A stretch of 64,000 nucleotides of DNA from Ramazzottius varieornatus (lineage: Eukaryota > Tardigrada > Eutardigrada > Parachela > Ramazzottiidae): positions 961,432-1,025,431 of the forward strand of contig BDGG01000016.1 of assembly GCA_001949185.1 (NCBI GenBank), in the 5' to 3' direction. The notes beneath the pieces were generated by a model. The model saw only the letters and a list, made by a program, of their open reading frames with translations. It had not been told where the DNA came from and did not search any database. Shown here one piece after another: positions 47,001 through 57,725 of this stretch (its first letter is position 1; the number at the start of each line of letters is the position of its first letter). The position numbers were made by a program, and so were the translations under genes.

Positions 47001-49762
47001 CTTCGCTCAAAGCCGACAAACTGACACCATACTCTATCCTGTGATACAAGCCGGAATGCGGGCTCTCGAAGTTAGTTCCACTCTGCTTCCGACAAATCCC
47101 AGTTATTGATTATAGCCGTATTCTAATAGGCTGCTGGATGTCCCGGCAAGCTCTTCGTTTTCAACTTCTCCCTGCCAGTGTTCGACGCACCCGGCAAGTT
47201 GAAGAACAGGGAAGACAGACAGATATTGGGGACGGACAAGGAGAAGACGCTGCTAAAGCCACAGATTCCCGACTACACTGAGCTAGCCAAGAACTGTGTA
47301 CAGGTTGGCTGCTCAGTGGACCTCTTCCTCTTTCCCAACTCGTACATCGACGTGGCGACTTTGGGCGAAGTGTCGAAGCTGACCGGTGGTCAAGTGTATA
47401 AATACGCCTACTTCCAGGTATGATCTATCGAAATTCACTCAAGACCGCATAAAATATTGAAATCGGTCTAAAAAAATTCAGAGGAACGACTGTATCGAAA
47501 TCGCCAAAAAATGGGGCGTCGGTAGATGAATAAAACCAAACTGTCACCTCAAGTGGGGCACGCTTCCATTGTCATTGACTGAAGTTGTGCGCCACTTGGG
47601 AAAGCGATTATATTCAAGTCACTTGCCGACGTCTCCGATAGCGAATGACGATGATATTCAGAAAGTTTGAGCAGTTATCGAGATTTAAATTAGGTATATT
47701 CTGCAAAAAAAACAGGATGAAATTAAGATGGAACCGGAAATGCGGTTTTCCCGTTAGTTATAACGTTTAGATTCTTTATTTGATGTTCGCGCATGGTCGT
47801 ATGTTGAAAGGTCAAGTTTTGTTTGCTCAGCCAATAACGATCTTTTGTGTGGTTGTTGGATAGGCTGACAAAGACGGTCAGCGTTTCCTTTGGGATCTGC
47901 GGCATAATCTGAAGCGGACTATTGCTTTCGATGCGGTCATGCGTGTTCGCACCAACCAAGGCATTCGGCCCACTGATTACTTTGGCAATATGCTCATGCC
48001 GAACACAACCGAAGTCCATCTGGCCTCTATTGACAGTGAAAAGACCATCCTGGCTGAAATTAAACACGATGACAAACTCGAAGACAAGACTGTGGTTCAC
48101 GTGCAGGTTCGTCTTACCTCCCACCTTACCCCACCGAACTCGCGCATCTTTCGAACAGTAAGCTAATCATCGCTCATTGTCCTTCTTCCCAGGTGGCTTT
48201 ACTTTACACTAGCCTCAGCGCACAACGTCGAGTACGCCTTCTGAACATGGCTCTCATGTCGACTAGCGACTATGGCGAGATATATCGATGTGCAGAAGGA
48301 GACGTCGTCATGAACTTCATGCTGAAGAACAGTAAGAAATCCGAACGGCTGCTCGGCGGACAAGCCACACAAGATTATTTTCCCCAGTGGCGCACATTTT
48401 CACTATTATTGGCTGAAAGCGTGCGTGAGATGGGAAAACGATCCTGACGAGTTCGATCCGAAGTGGCGCACTCTTTCAGTGTTATGAGCTGGAAGGTGCG
48501 CCACTTGGAAAGAATCTTGTCGAGGTCGAATGTTTTCCAAAGTGACGCACGCTTTCGGTGTTGGTGCCTGGGAGCATGCGCTGCTTGGAAAAAACGTATT
48601 TGTCTAGTTTGCTTGCCCAGGTCGCAAGTGACCTTCTTCATTGCTAAGCCTACTATATTCCCTCGATAGTTCTGCGAACTACGTCATCAGGCCAGTATAT
48701 TACACCCGCAGTGATATCACTGCTTGTTTGATTGTCGCCCGTCACTCCACTTGACTGGCGAGCAATCTTTGATTGAATACATGAATATTTTCTATTCCCG
48801 CCGGGTAATATTTACCGGAACAGTCACGTGATTCGCAGAACTATCGAGGGAATACAGTAGTCAGAGCAAGTACTGACAACTGCTGGTGGACCTTTAGGTT
48901 TGAAAGGGCTGTATGACTTCTCGCCAGCTCAGATTCGCGAAGGTTTGACGGAAAGGTCCACAAAGATATTAGTATCGTACCGGAAGTACTGTAGCCAGAA
49001 TACTCCGGTTGGCCAGCTGGTCTTGCCAGAGAGCTTTAAACTCCTGCCTTTGTACACGAACTGTCTCGTCAGGAACGATGTCGTTTCCGGAACAGGTACG
49101 TCGTCAGGTATGTCTTCGTCAAGCTTTGGAAATATTTTACTGAGTTTCTATGGTTGGGTTCAGGGTCGGAAGTGGGTGCTGATGATCGCAGCTGGCTGAT
49201 GTACCACAGCAACTCACTGGGTGTTGAACACACCACCGCCTTCATCTACCCGCGCTTCTATGTCCTCCACGAGCCTGGTATGGACTCCTCCACCGGTCAG
49301 TATCGACAGATTCGGGCCACCGCTGAGAAAATGCAGGAAGGTGGCGCTTACCTGCTGGAGAACGGAGTGGCCATGTTCCTCTGGCTGGGAAGCCGCGTCG
49401 ACGCTGCGTGGACCGAAGCTGTCTTCGGTGTACAAAGTCCCGCTTCCATCGACACAGAGAAGGTAGACTGAGCATTTCCGGACGAATTTGACCATTTCTG
49501 ACCGTATTTTCTTTCAAAGGGCGAAGCAGCCATGAGTGCGTCGAATAACCCGACAGCCGACCAACTCAGTAAGTTCATCGAACGTACGAGGAACTCGAGA
49601 CCGGTGTATGTGAGGCTCAACCTCATTCGACAAAGGGACAAGATGGAAGGTTGGTTTAGGAGGTTCTTGGTGGAAGACCAAGGAACCAGCACGTACCAAC
49701 AATCTTACGTTCAGTATATTTATTACCTTTATAACGCTATTCGCGACGAGGTTGATAAGTAA
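44008..49762 (+). CDS. COPII coat protein SEC24, C/D class
   Basis: Cargo-binding subunit of the COPII coat at ER exit sites. Thirteen exons: 44008-44682, 44744-44908, 45094-45402, 45467-45690, 45769-45888, 46084-46441, 46864-47070, 47130-47417, 47864-48106, 48193-48331, 48898-49095, 49164-49462 and 49520-49762. All phases agree, giving 1155 residues. The first 400 or so residues are Gln/Pro/Gly-rich. The zinc finger is [20 protein letters not shown] followed by CPFC, the C/D-type form. The trunk domain follows ([31 protein letters not shown]), then the beta-sandwich, helical and gelsolin domains ([16 protein letters not shown]). Five introns carry palindromic repeats. It converges on a SEC24 A/B-class gene. 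Confidence 0.93.
44925..45045. repeat. Palindromic repeat copy
   Basis: In intron 2 of SEC24 C/D. The flank GGGCAAACGAAACGTGTACG leads to GAGTGGCGCACACTGCCGGC and GAAAACGTGCGCCATATGAG. Confidence 0.85.
45905..46035. repeat. Palindromic repeat copy
   Basis: In intron 5 of SEC24 C/D, with arms AAGTGGCGCATGCCTGCCAT and GAAACCGTGCGCCACCTCG. Confidence 0.85.
46494..46529. repeat. Perfect 36-base AT-rich palindrome
   Basis: The sequence ATTGAACTTTATATATAT is followed directly by its reverse complement. It lies in intron 6 of SEC24 C/D, just left of a palindromic repeat copy. Confidence 0.9.
46562..46740. repeat. Palindromic repeat, diverged copies
   Basis: In intron 6 of SEC24 C/D: GAGTGGTGCATGCTTCAG and then AAGTGGCGCAAGCTGTCG with AACGTGCGCCGCTTCGG. 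Confidence 0.75.
47545..47640. repeat. Palindromic repeat copy
   Basis: In intron 8 of SEC24 C/D, with arms AAGTGGGGCACGCTTCCATT and GAAGTTGTGCGCCACTTGGG. Confidence 0.8.
48362..48635. repeat. Three adjacent palindromic repeat copies
   Basis: In intron 10 of SEC24 C/D: CAGTGGCGCACATTTTCAC, AAGTGGCGCACTCTTTCAG with GGTGCGCCACTTGGAAAG, and AAGTGACGCACGCTTTCGG with GAGCATGCGCTGCTTGGAA. The right flank is TTTGTCTAGTTTGCTTGCCC. Confidence 0.85.
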
Positions 49763-50541
49763 TTTAACCAGGTGAAATTTAGAGGAATATTTTTAGCGAG
49801 AACTGCCTTGAAATATCTATGGTCAAATTTTTTCTATTGTGGATGCTGTATGTCAGTCGACGAAGTCGCTCTGCATGTCTTGGTGAAAGGACGTCTCTTT
49901 TTTATCGCTTCTGTTTCATACTTTTCTTTTGCCGCATCTTGAGCCATATACGTAGTTTTATCTCTTCGAGCTGATAACGGTCAAGAAGTTTTTGATTATG
50001 CGTCCATATAAAAATTTAACCTGATTTTGATGACCACAAAGACGAGTTTGTTTTTGGCAATACGCGTCGTGTGGAGAAGCAATGGAGTGCCCGACGAAGA
50101 AATGCCACTCAGTTGATTCTTCACAGCGTCAGTTTAATTGGCCGGCCATCGGATGCTCTAATTTATTTCTCACCCACTAGCACACGACCACACGTCCACC
50201 CAACAAGTCACCATAAAAGCGTGAAACGAGAGAAACGAGTCAAATGACCATCTGTCACTGTCCGTTGTACCAGCATACAGCTTGTTCAACCACGAGAATA
50301 TGACGGCAAATTACAGCAAATTATGGTATCTTACAACAAGTAAACGCAATTTGCAACAGCAGCAGCTAGCGTAGCCTCTATAAAATTTACAACCTGTTAT
50401 CGAAAAACGAGAAAAAGTGTCGGAAGAGTCTCTGTATCACGCGTGTCGAAACTGGATCTTGTACTCAAACAACCGGAAGGCAGCCATTAATCAAATAATG
50501 ATAGGCTGAACCGCCGTCTTCACTGAATGTCCTCCGCGCTC
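49763..50541. other. Intergenic between SEC24 C/D and CRIP
   Basis: Convergent 3' ends. Sequence is AT-rich with no open frame of note and no palindromic repeat seen. Confidence 0.45.
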
Positions 50542-51139
50542 TCAACTGTGAGCTTTTTGATCGGGCATACTGTAGACGTAACTACCCACGGAGCCTCTTC
50601 CAACACCTACATTTACAAAACAAAATGTCAGCAAAGAAAGTGAGAAACCCACGGTTCAAAATGACTTCTGAATGTCATCCATTAGATTCGCGCAGGACGT
50701 CACAGCGGCAGTATCCATCGATACTGCCATACGATTACGACACAAATTGAGTAAGGAGAAAGCTATGGATTTAGATGGCAAGTTCGCGTCTTACCTCCTG
50801 GACCGTATAGTGCCTGATAGCACGGTATATTGCAGTATGGACGTCCTTCATGCTGTTCACAAAGATGAGTCAAGCATAAAGAGAATCGATAGGGCCATAA
50901 AAACGCGCGCACGTACCTCGGAGTGGTTTCCCGGGGAGAGAGTCTTGCTGCATCGACCGCACTTGAGGCACTCCCGATGCCAGTCTTTTCCCAGCGACGT
51001 CCGCCTCTCCGCTACGATGCACAACAAACAAAATTAGGGGTTAGCGTCTCCCTTACTGAATTACATTGTGACGCTCGAAGGTCGATCGATTGTCCTTACC
51101 GAAGTACACTTCTTTGTTGCATCCAGGGCACTTCGGCAT
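50542..51139 (-). CDS. Cysteine-rich LIM protein (CRIP-like)
   Basis: Small single-LIM protein of 85 residues, the normal size for the CRIP family, encoded by four tiny exons: 51100-51139, 50917-51011, 50795-50852 and 50542-50606. All junctions keep frame. The LIM zinc ligands are visible: C4 and C7 ([13 protein letters not shown]), H and C in [14 protein letters not shown], and the second pair in [15 protein letters not shown]. The tail [15 protein letters not shown] matches the GxVGSYIY tail of CRIP proteins. Cytosolic or nuclear adaptor roles are known for the family. The exons are too short to stand out as open frames. It lies between two facing SEC24 genes. Confidence 0.88.
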
Positions 51140-52161
51140 TTTCAGGAAGCAGGCTTTGGAAATTCCGAGTAAAATCCGTCAAGCTGCACAAACTGTTCAA
51201 GCAGGCTTGTGCAGACAGAGCAGCCAGTCAGTCAAGAAAATAACCGCGCTTTTCAACGCTGTCCAGTCAGTGACGTCACGCAGTCCAAATCGCCGATTTC
51301 CGCCTGGATAAAACGAACTCCAGGTATTAAACGTTTTCTCCGGGTCAAATTCAAAAATCAAAAATTGCAGAAATGCATGAATTATGGAGGAGCTTCTCGT
51401 CTTCGGGAATCGATGGAAAGTTTCCGTGAGAAAATATGGCGGAGAAGTGTTGACGACAAGAAGTCACCGCACATCAATAAAAGACTTGCGTAATCTCGGC
51501 AGTCGAGGCACGTTGGCCGATGGGTAGATCTTGAAAAGTGGCGGTCTTTATCTCTGTGGTTGTAAACTTGGTGGAACGTACTTGAAAAGAAAACGATCGA
51601 TCTGGTCGACATCAACAATCATCACCGTCGTCGCCAGTTGGCGGTTACTGGTATGTATTTGATATGAAATTTCATTTCATACCCTACCAACGCTTGACAG
51701 GCTTTCTCTCACGGCGGCTGCCAGTGGGCGACGCCATTTCTTTCTCACTTTCCCAGCCAGCTGAGAAGCAACACGACACGCCCACCCAGTACCGACGGCC
51801 CAAGAGCATTCTCCACGCTCTTTCGCGGATGTTTGCTCGGGCCTTTCAACAAGTCTGCTTCCAACGTTAATCAGAACAGCAAGAGCCACACCGGCACATT
51901 CCCCACATTCATCCATCATTTCCAACAGTATCCATTTACTTCTCTCCCCACTAATTTCACGACCGGGATAAAACATCGATGCAGTGCGCAGTCATTCGCT
52001 AATATTAAAATTATTATAGGAATGGCAGTCAACAAAAATCAGGTGAAAAACGAAAGAGTCGTTACATGTCAAAGCTTGCAGAGTAAAAAAAAGGTACACG
52101 ATAAAAACTAGCAGAACCTCAACTCTGAATCCACCCTTCGGAAAAAGACAGAAAATATCTT
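51140..52161. other. Upstream region of CRIP and 3' side of SEC24 A/B
   Basis: I see only short, unsupported open frames, and no palindromic repeat. The CRIP promoter should lie just right of 51139. Confidence 0.4.
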
Positions 52162-55100
52162 TTAAGCTTTGATCTTCTGGCTGATTTGCGTCAAGAATTC
52201 TTGGTAACTGGCCACTGTGTCCAGTCGATCATCGTGTAAATACTGCAGGAATAACAGCCTGTCTTTGCTGTCCTCTTTTATCACCTGCAACGAAACCCTC
52301 GGCTATGCTACATCTTCCATACCCAAGACGGCCAAGGTAGCGGTCGGCAAACAAAGCTTAGAAGATGGTTATTTCAAGTGGCGCACACTTCCGTCTAATA
52401 AGAATGAAGACGTGCGCCACTTAGCGCTACGATCTCGCACGTTCCGTTAACCGGCCTCCCATACTTTCCCGCTGTTTCTTGTAGAATATCGATTAGACTA
52501 GCACGTTCTTCTTGCACGTACCTCAACGATAGGGTGAAGTGGACGCTGAGCATATCTATGACTGATGAAAGCTCGTAACCTGTACGACACTTCCGTATCC
52601 AGCGCCGGGATATCCGTCGTCCTGTCCTGCAGTGCCATAAAGGACTGGACATCGAGAGCCGCATTTAGCCAGTCCGGACTGACGCCCTTCTGGACATACA
52701 GAATCATGTGCACGACACTCTCCAGCAAGTACACACCACCTCGTTCAAGGTACTCTGCGCTCAGCTGCAGCCTTTCCAGCTGCGGCATGCCATCTTGATC
52801 GAGAGGCGTGGCCTCGATGCGGTGCACAGCGTAGAGGTGCGGGTAGATGGACATCATCTCCTCGAAGAGTGGAGCGGCTTTGAGGTTGAGAAGCGTATAT
52901 GTCCGCAAGTCGAGAGTCGTGCTGACACCCAGCCGAAGCGCCGTGGACTTGAGCAAGGCCTGGGTAAAAAGAGGGAGGAGACGAAGCGAATACGGAGCCA
53001 GAAGCTGGCCAGCGGAGGGACGAGCCACTTGTGTGTAGGCCGAGAGAGCGTCTTCGCAGGCGAAGACTACACCGTCACGAACGTCTGACATCGGCGTCGA
53101 GAAAGCCCTCTCAGCGGCTGAAAAAGACAACCCAATTTTTCTCCAACCTGCTTAGTTCGAATCCGCTTTGGGTCCATTTGGATTACGGATGGGATCAGCC
53201 GAAGAAATTGGGAAAGGTTGTTTTTCTAAGTGGCGCACGCTTTCGGTGTTATTGGCTGAAAGCCTGCGCCACTCGGACACCATCTTGCCGAGTGTTTTCC
53301 GAGCTTCCAATATCTTAGATAGTGATCAAAAAGCATTCAGAAATATTCGAAGCAAAACTCTGACGAAAACATCGTTGAGAGCCGTATGCCTGAGCTCGAA
53401 TCAAAATGGATAACTTACCGATTTTGCCGATGAGACAGGCGATGGCTTCCTGGTCAGCGCTGGCCATGATTTCTGGAAGTGAGTCGCTGACCGGGATGTG
53501 CATCGTATGGACCCGTATTCTTCTTTCACCTGTAAGAAAACATATTCTTTTGAAAATTACAGACGAGTACGGATGGACAGGGAAATTATGGGGATGAATT
53601 ACCGCGGCTCGATGTGTAGAGGAGTGCGGCTTGGAAGTCCACCGAGTTGGTATGTGACAGCGTCTCGTCCATCTTGATCTGGACAGCAAAGCCAGCGTCT
53701 GGACTGACGTTGGCCAGCGAGAGGAGATCGGTCGAGCGGACGAAGAAGTTGCCGTGGAAGGAGTGCATCGACAAGCCGTTGGTACAGCGAACGCGCATCA
53801 CCGACTCGAAACCTATCTTCCTGGTCAAGTACCGCGTCAGCTCGGACTGGAACTTGTCAACTTGGGCTGAGTGTTTCACCACGTTGAAACTCGGGTAGTA
53901 GTGGATCCATCCGCTCGAGTACCGGGATATTCCAGCTGGTAGAAAGAGAAACCGTTCATCAGCTCACCTTTTGAAATTGATCCAGACTCCAGAGAGAAAA
54001 TTACGTTTATTTCTGTTTCTTTCAATTTTATTACTATTTTTTTTCAGGATGGTAATTACGAGATGGCGCTGCAGACAAAAATTATTCTTACAAATGGTTG
54101 CTAGATCTGCGTATTGTCCAGCCAGGACGAACAGATCCACGGCGACCTGACTAGCTGAGCATTCTAGCGCCAGGCTCTTGTAGAAGTCTGTCGCCGGAGA
54201 TAGATGGTTGACTTCTTTAGCCGCTCGCATGTTGGGGTCTTCTCGCGACTTCAACGCACCGGGCCCGATGGTGGGCAAGCACGTCTGCACGACTGTTATT
54301 CTGCCACCCGTCCCCGCCAGCATCCGGTAGGCAGCTTGGACTGCGGCGCCCATGCAGGACTGCGTCTCTCGCTGGCCCTTGAACATGTCGGGTATTGTGC
54401 TGAGAAGTTCGCGAATGGCCTGGATGTTCTCGTGGAGACGAACGAGAATACCTTCGGTCGACGGTATGAAGATATCTGGAAAGGCAAAAGTGATACATCC
54501 ACAGAAAATTAGGATAGAACGTTCGGAATCTTGGCAAACAAACACGACCGGATCATTTTTCCCAAGTGGCGCACCTTTCCGGCCACCAGCACTGAGAGCG
54601 TGCGTCACTTGGGAGAATAATCTGGTCGAGTTTGTCGCCGAGCTTTTATTTCGTACGTTGGTAGATTCTGGAAATGGGAACATTAGACTCACCGTCGATG
54701 TCAGGGACAGACAGCATTTTCCAGTCAGTTTCGAACTGGAAGAAGTGCACCACGCTATCGAAGGCAATGAACGAGACCTGGGTTCTTGCGTCACCCGGAA
54801 GTCGTTCTAGCACTGCAGACAGGCGCTCGCAGAAGACGGTCAGGTAGCGACTTTCGATGGCGTTGAAGGAGATGTCCAGGAGAAAGACATAGATTGCCGG
54901 CTGAGGTGGGCGGAGCTAAGGCGAAACAATACATGCAAATTTCATTCTCTTTCAAAGTGGGCAAGCAAACATTGAAAGTTAGTCTTACAGAGTACTCGGA
55001 CGGAGCAATGTATTCCAAGGTAGCGCTCTGGACTTCGGGTCTTCTTGATGGGTCTCCCACGGAGCGCGTTGTGGCATCAATGAAGAAATCTTGAGGTACT

Positions 55101-57079
55101 ACAAGGACGCAAAACACGGTAGTCCGGCGTTTCCGAGAAAATATTCTAGAATGATCTGGTGGATAAACTTACAGTCGTTCGTTCGATCGCACAAGTTGCA
55201 TTTCCAGCGCATCTGATCGATGAAGGTAATGAACGGATTAATGTAGGATCTGCATACTCGACAACGGACAATGGTGCTTGTCGAGAGAACTTGTAAATTC
55301 TATGGAGACAAATCGAGTTGCAATTGGGTCAACAATCATTCCAACCTATTTACAGCGCGACTACGGGCTGCGGCGCTCACCGATAGATCTTTGTAAGGAT
55401 GAATTAAGATTCCGAGTGGTAGCCTGGACTTCTGTAGCAAACCTGGAGTCTTCGGGATGACACCCAAGGTACAGCGGAAAATACTAAAACCACAGGAGAA
55501 AAATGCGTCTAACAACGGGGAGGAACAACTGGAAATTCAGCAAACAAGCTCGACAACATTGTTTCCCAAGTGGCGCACGTTTGCTGTGTTATTAGCTGCA
55601 AACGCGCGCCACTTGAAAAACGATCTTGTGGAGTTTGTATGCCTAGGTCGCTGCTAGAGCGAGATCGCTAAGGCTTACTGGGGACTACAGTTTTCCTTGT
55701 AGAAATTCTGTCGGACCACAGGTGTGGGTAGTTCGGGACCGTCGGGAGGTAGGATCCTACGCGACTGTAGGAGGTTAACTACTTGTCCACCGGGATGCAT
55801 GGCTGCACTTCCTTGCTGATTTCCCTGCATCTGTCCACCGGGATACTGCATCGGATTTCCACCCTACAGCAAGAAGGTATAGCAAGTGTAATAGCCGCGA
55901 CGAAATATTAAGCTTGTACAATACCTGGAAAGGGAGGTTTCCGTTTGACATCTGCTGTGGTCCTCCCAAGTTCGCGGCTTGCAAACCCGGAAACGCAGAC
56001 GGCAAACCATAACCAGGCTGCGCTTGGGGAAAGTTTTGTTGAGATGCAGATGGAAACTGCTGCGAGGGAGCGAAGTTCCCGTTCTGGAGGCCGGGTTGAC
56101 TCGATGGGTAAGAACTGACAGTCGGATTCGGATACGGCGTTGTCACTTTCTGTGCAGGAGGATATCGCTGCAACGACGGTTCGTTCACGCTGGGAAACGC
56201 CTGGTTCGAACCTGGACTTGGAAAAGGGTTATACGAGTTGTTCGTAGATGCACTGGGTTGCGAAGGAGTGTTCGAAGCGGAATAGGACGGAGAGGGCTGA
56301 TAAGAAGCTGCTTGGCCAAACTGCCCGTTGCTTGATTGTTGATTAAAACTATTTTGACCGTGAGCCGATTGATTGTACGGTTGTTGATTGACTTGACTGG
56401 TGGAATTTTCCGGATACAGATTGTTCTCCACATCGGCAGAGTGAATTCCTGGAGCGAAACTGTTGGACGGTTTCATGGTGTTGGCTGAAGAATATTGCGG
56501 TTCAGAGTGCGAAGTACTGGAGTAGTATTCTTGGTGGGACGAGGAAGGAGAGTTCGGTTGGGGTTGGGGTTGATTTTGGTCGAAGTAATTTAACCGAGAA
56601 GGATGCGAAAGGGAATTTGGCATCTGTCCTTGTTGAGCGTGTCCAACACCGTCTTGCATATTCTGTAAAGGTGATTGAGGTATGGTTTGGTAGTCCTTCT
56701 GGTTCATTCCGGTCGGGAGGACAGGATGAGAGGCTGAAGTGGAGAGTGTTGGTGAAGCGAACTGCGGCATGCGAGGAAACGAAGGCATCGCTGGACGAGT
56801 TGACGTCGGTGTGGATGATCCGCTGGACTCAGTTCCATACCCACTAGATTGCAACGAAGCAGGTGGACGGAACACCGGCAAGGAAGGCCGGAACTGAGGC
56901 ATAGCAGGCGAAGAGGATTTATTCTCAGATAGACTGATGTTGGAGAAACCAGCATTCAAGTTGGAGGAGTTTGCTCCGTTTTGAAGACCTCTCGATCCGT
57001 CCATCGTTCCAACAGGGTTGCTCTGTTGGGTTGAAGAAGTTGGAGCGTACTGCTGGTGTTGATGGCCGTTGGGGAGCAT
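52162..57079 (-). CDS. COPII coat protein SEC24, A/B class
   Basis: Second SEC24 gene, on the opposite strand. Eleven exons: 55925-57079, 55679-55863, 55381-55483, 55173-55299, 54989-55098, 54693-54915, 54092-54475, 53603-53935, 53419-53529, 52522-53117 and 52162-52284. All phases agree, giving 1149 residues. The zinc finger ([20 protein letters not shown] then [11 protein letters not shown]) and [19 protein letters not shown] are the A/B-class form. The trunk ([16 protein letters not shown]), [20 protein letters not shown] and the gelsolin domain follow. The 385-residue first exon is Gln/Ser/Pro-rich and starts [11 protein letters not shown], almost the same as the C/D-class neighbour. Introns carry palindromic repeats. 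Confidence 0.93.
52345..52462. repeat. Palindromic repeat copy
   Basis: In intron 10 of SEC24 A/B. The flank GTCGGCAAACAAAGCTTAGA leads to AAGTGGCGCACACTTCCG and GACGTGCGCCACTTAGCG. Confidence 0.85.
53205..53312. repeat. Palindromic repeat copy
   Basis: In intron 9 of SEC24 A/B, with arms AAGTGGCGCACGCTTTCGGT and GAAAGCCTGCGCCACTCGGA. Confidence 0.85.
54520..54655. repeat. Palindromic repeat copy
   Basis: In intron 6 of SEC24 A/B. The flank TTGGCAAACAAACACGACCG leads to AAGTGGCGCACCTTTCCGGC and GAGCGTGCGTCACTTGGGAG, with right flank TGGTCGAGTTTGTCGCCGAG. Confidence 0.9.
55534..55655. repeat. Palindromic repeat copy
   Basis: In intron 2 of SEC24 A/B. The flank CAGCAAACAAGCTCGACAAC leads to AAGTGGCGCACGTTTGCTG and AAACGCGCGCCACTTGAAA, with right flank ATCTTGTGGAGTTTGTATGC. 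Confidence 0.9.
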
Positions 57080-57725
57080 GGTGGAAGCTCGTCTTCAGAA
57101 AAGTGAGCGATAACGTAAACAAATTGACGAAATTAGCACACGCCTGTCTTGAAGTGGCTTCCACGGTGTTCTCTTGTCACGACTTCCTGTAAGTCCGAAC
57201 ATCCATGGGTACTTGGTCCTTCTGTAGTACAGGTTCCCCTAGTCTTAGGGTGATCCCTGCAAAAATGAAAAGATTGTGAGGATATCCGAGAAGAAAGTAT
57301 GGACTTTTATGGCGAATCCAGGTCGCGACGTGGATCTCCAGCAGAAACGATTAAACGAAAAGTCACGTAACAGTCTGGCCTGCAGACGACGTCACGACGA
57401 TGGGTGCTGTACCGGCGATTGATTACTTGATGAAGGAAGTGGTTGGAGCCGTATGTGGTCGAAGCCTTCTGTGCAAAGCAGCAATCAAAGCAAAAAGGGC
57501 TGCGTTTTTATCCGTTCCGCAGCCATATTTTTTGAAATTTCTTTGAAAAGTCTCCCCTTCCGGAACGTTTTCTTCTCAGACAGCGTTGGTCTGCTGGACA
57601 CTGCTGCCTCTCCAATACATCGCAAGGACGAGAAGACAACATAAAGGTGTAGAGAACTTGTGCGACGGAGCTCGCTGATGATATCTGGTTTCCTAGACTG
57701 ACCAGCGGAGCAGCCGGAAACGGGA
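57080..57725. promoter_or_regulatory. Divergent promoter region, SEC24 A/B and MRPL1
   Basis: About 650 bases separate the two start codons, which point away from each other. It probably includes a 5' untranslated exon of SEC24 A/B and both promoters. No motif was identified. Confidence 0.35.
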
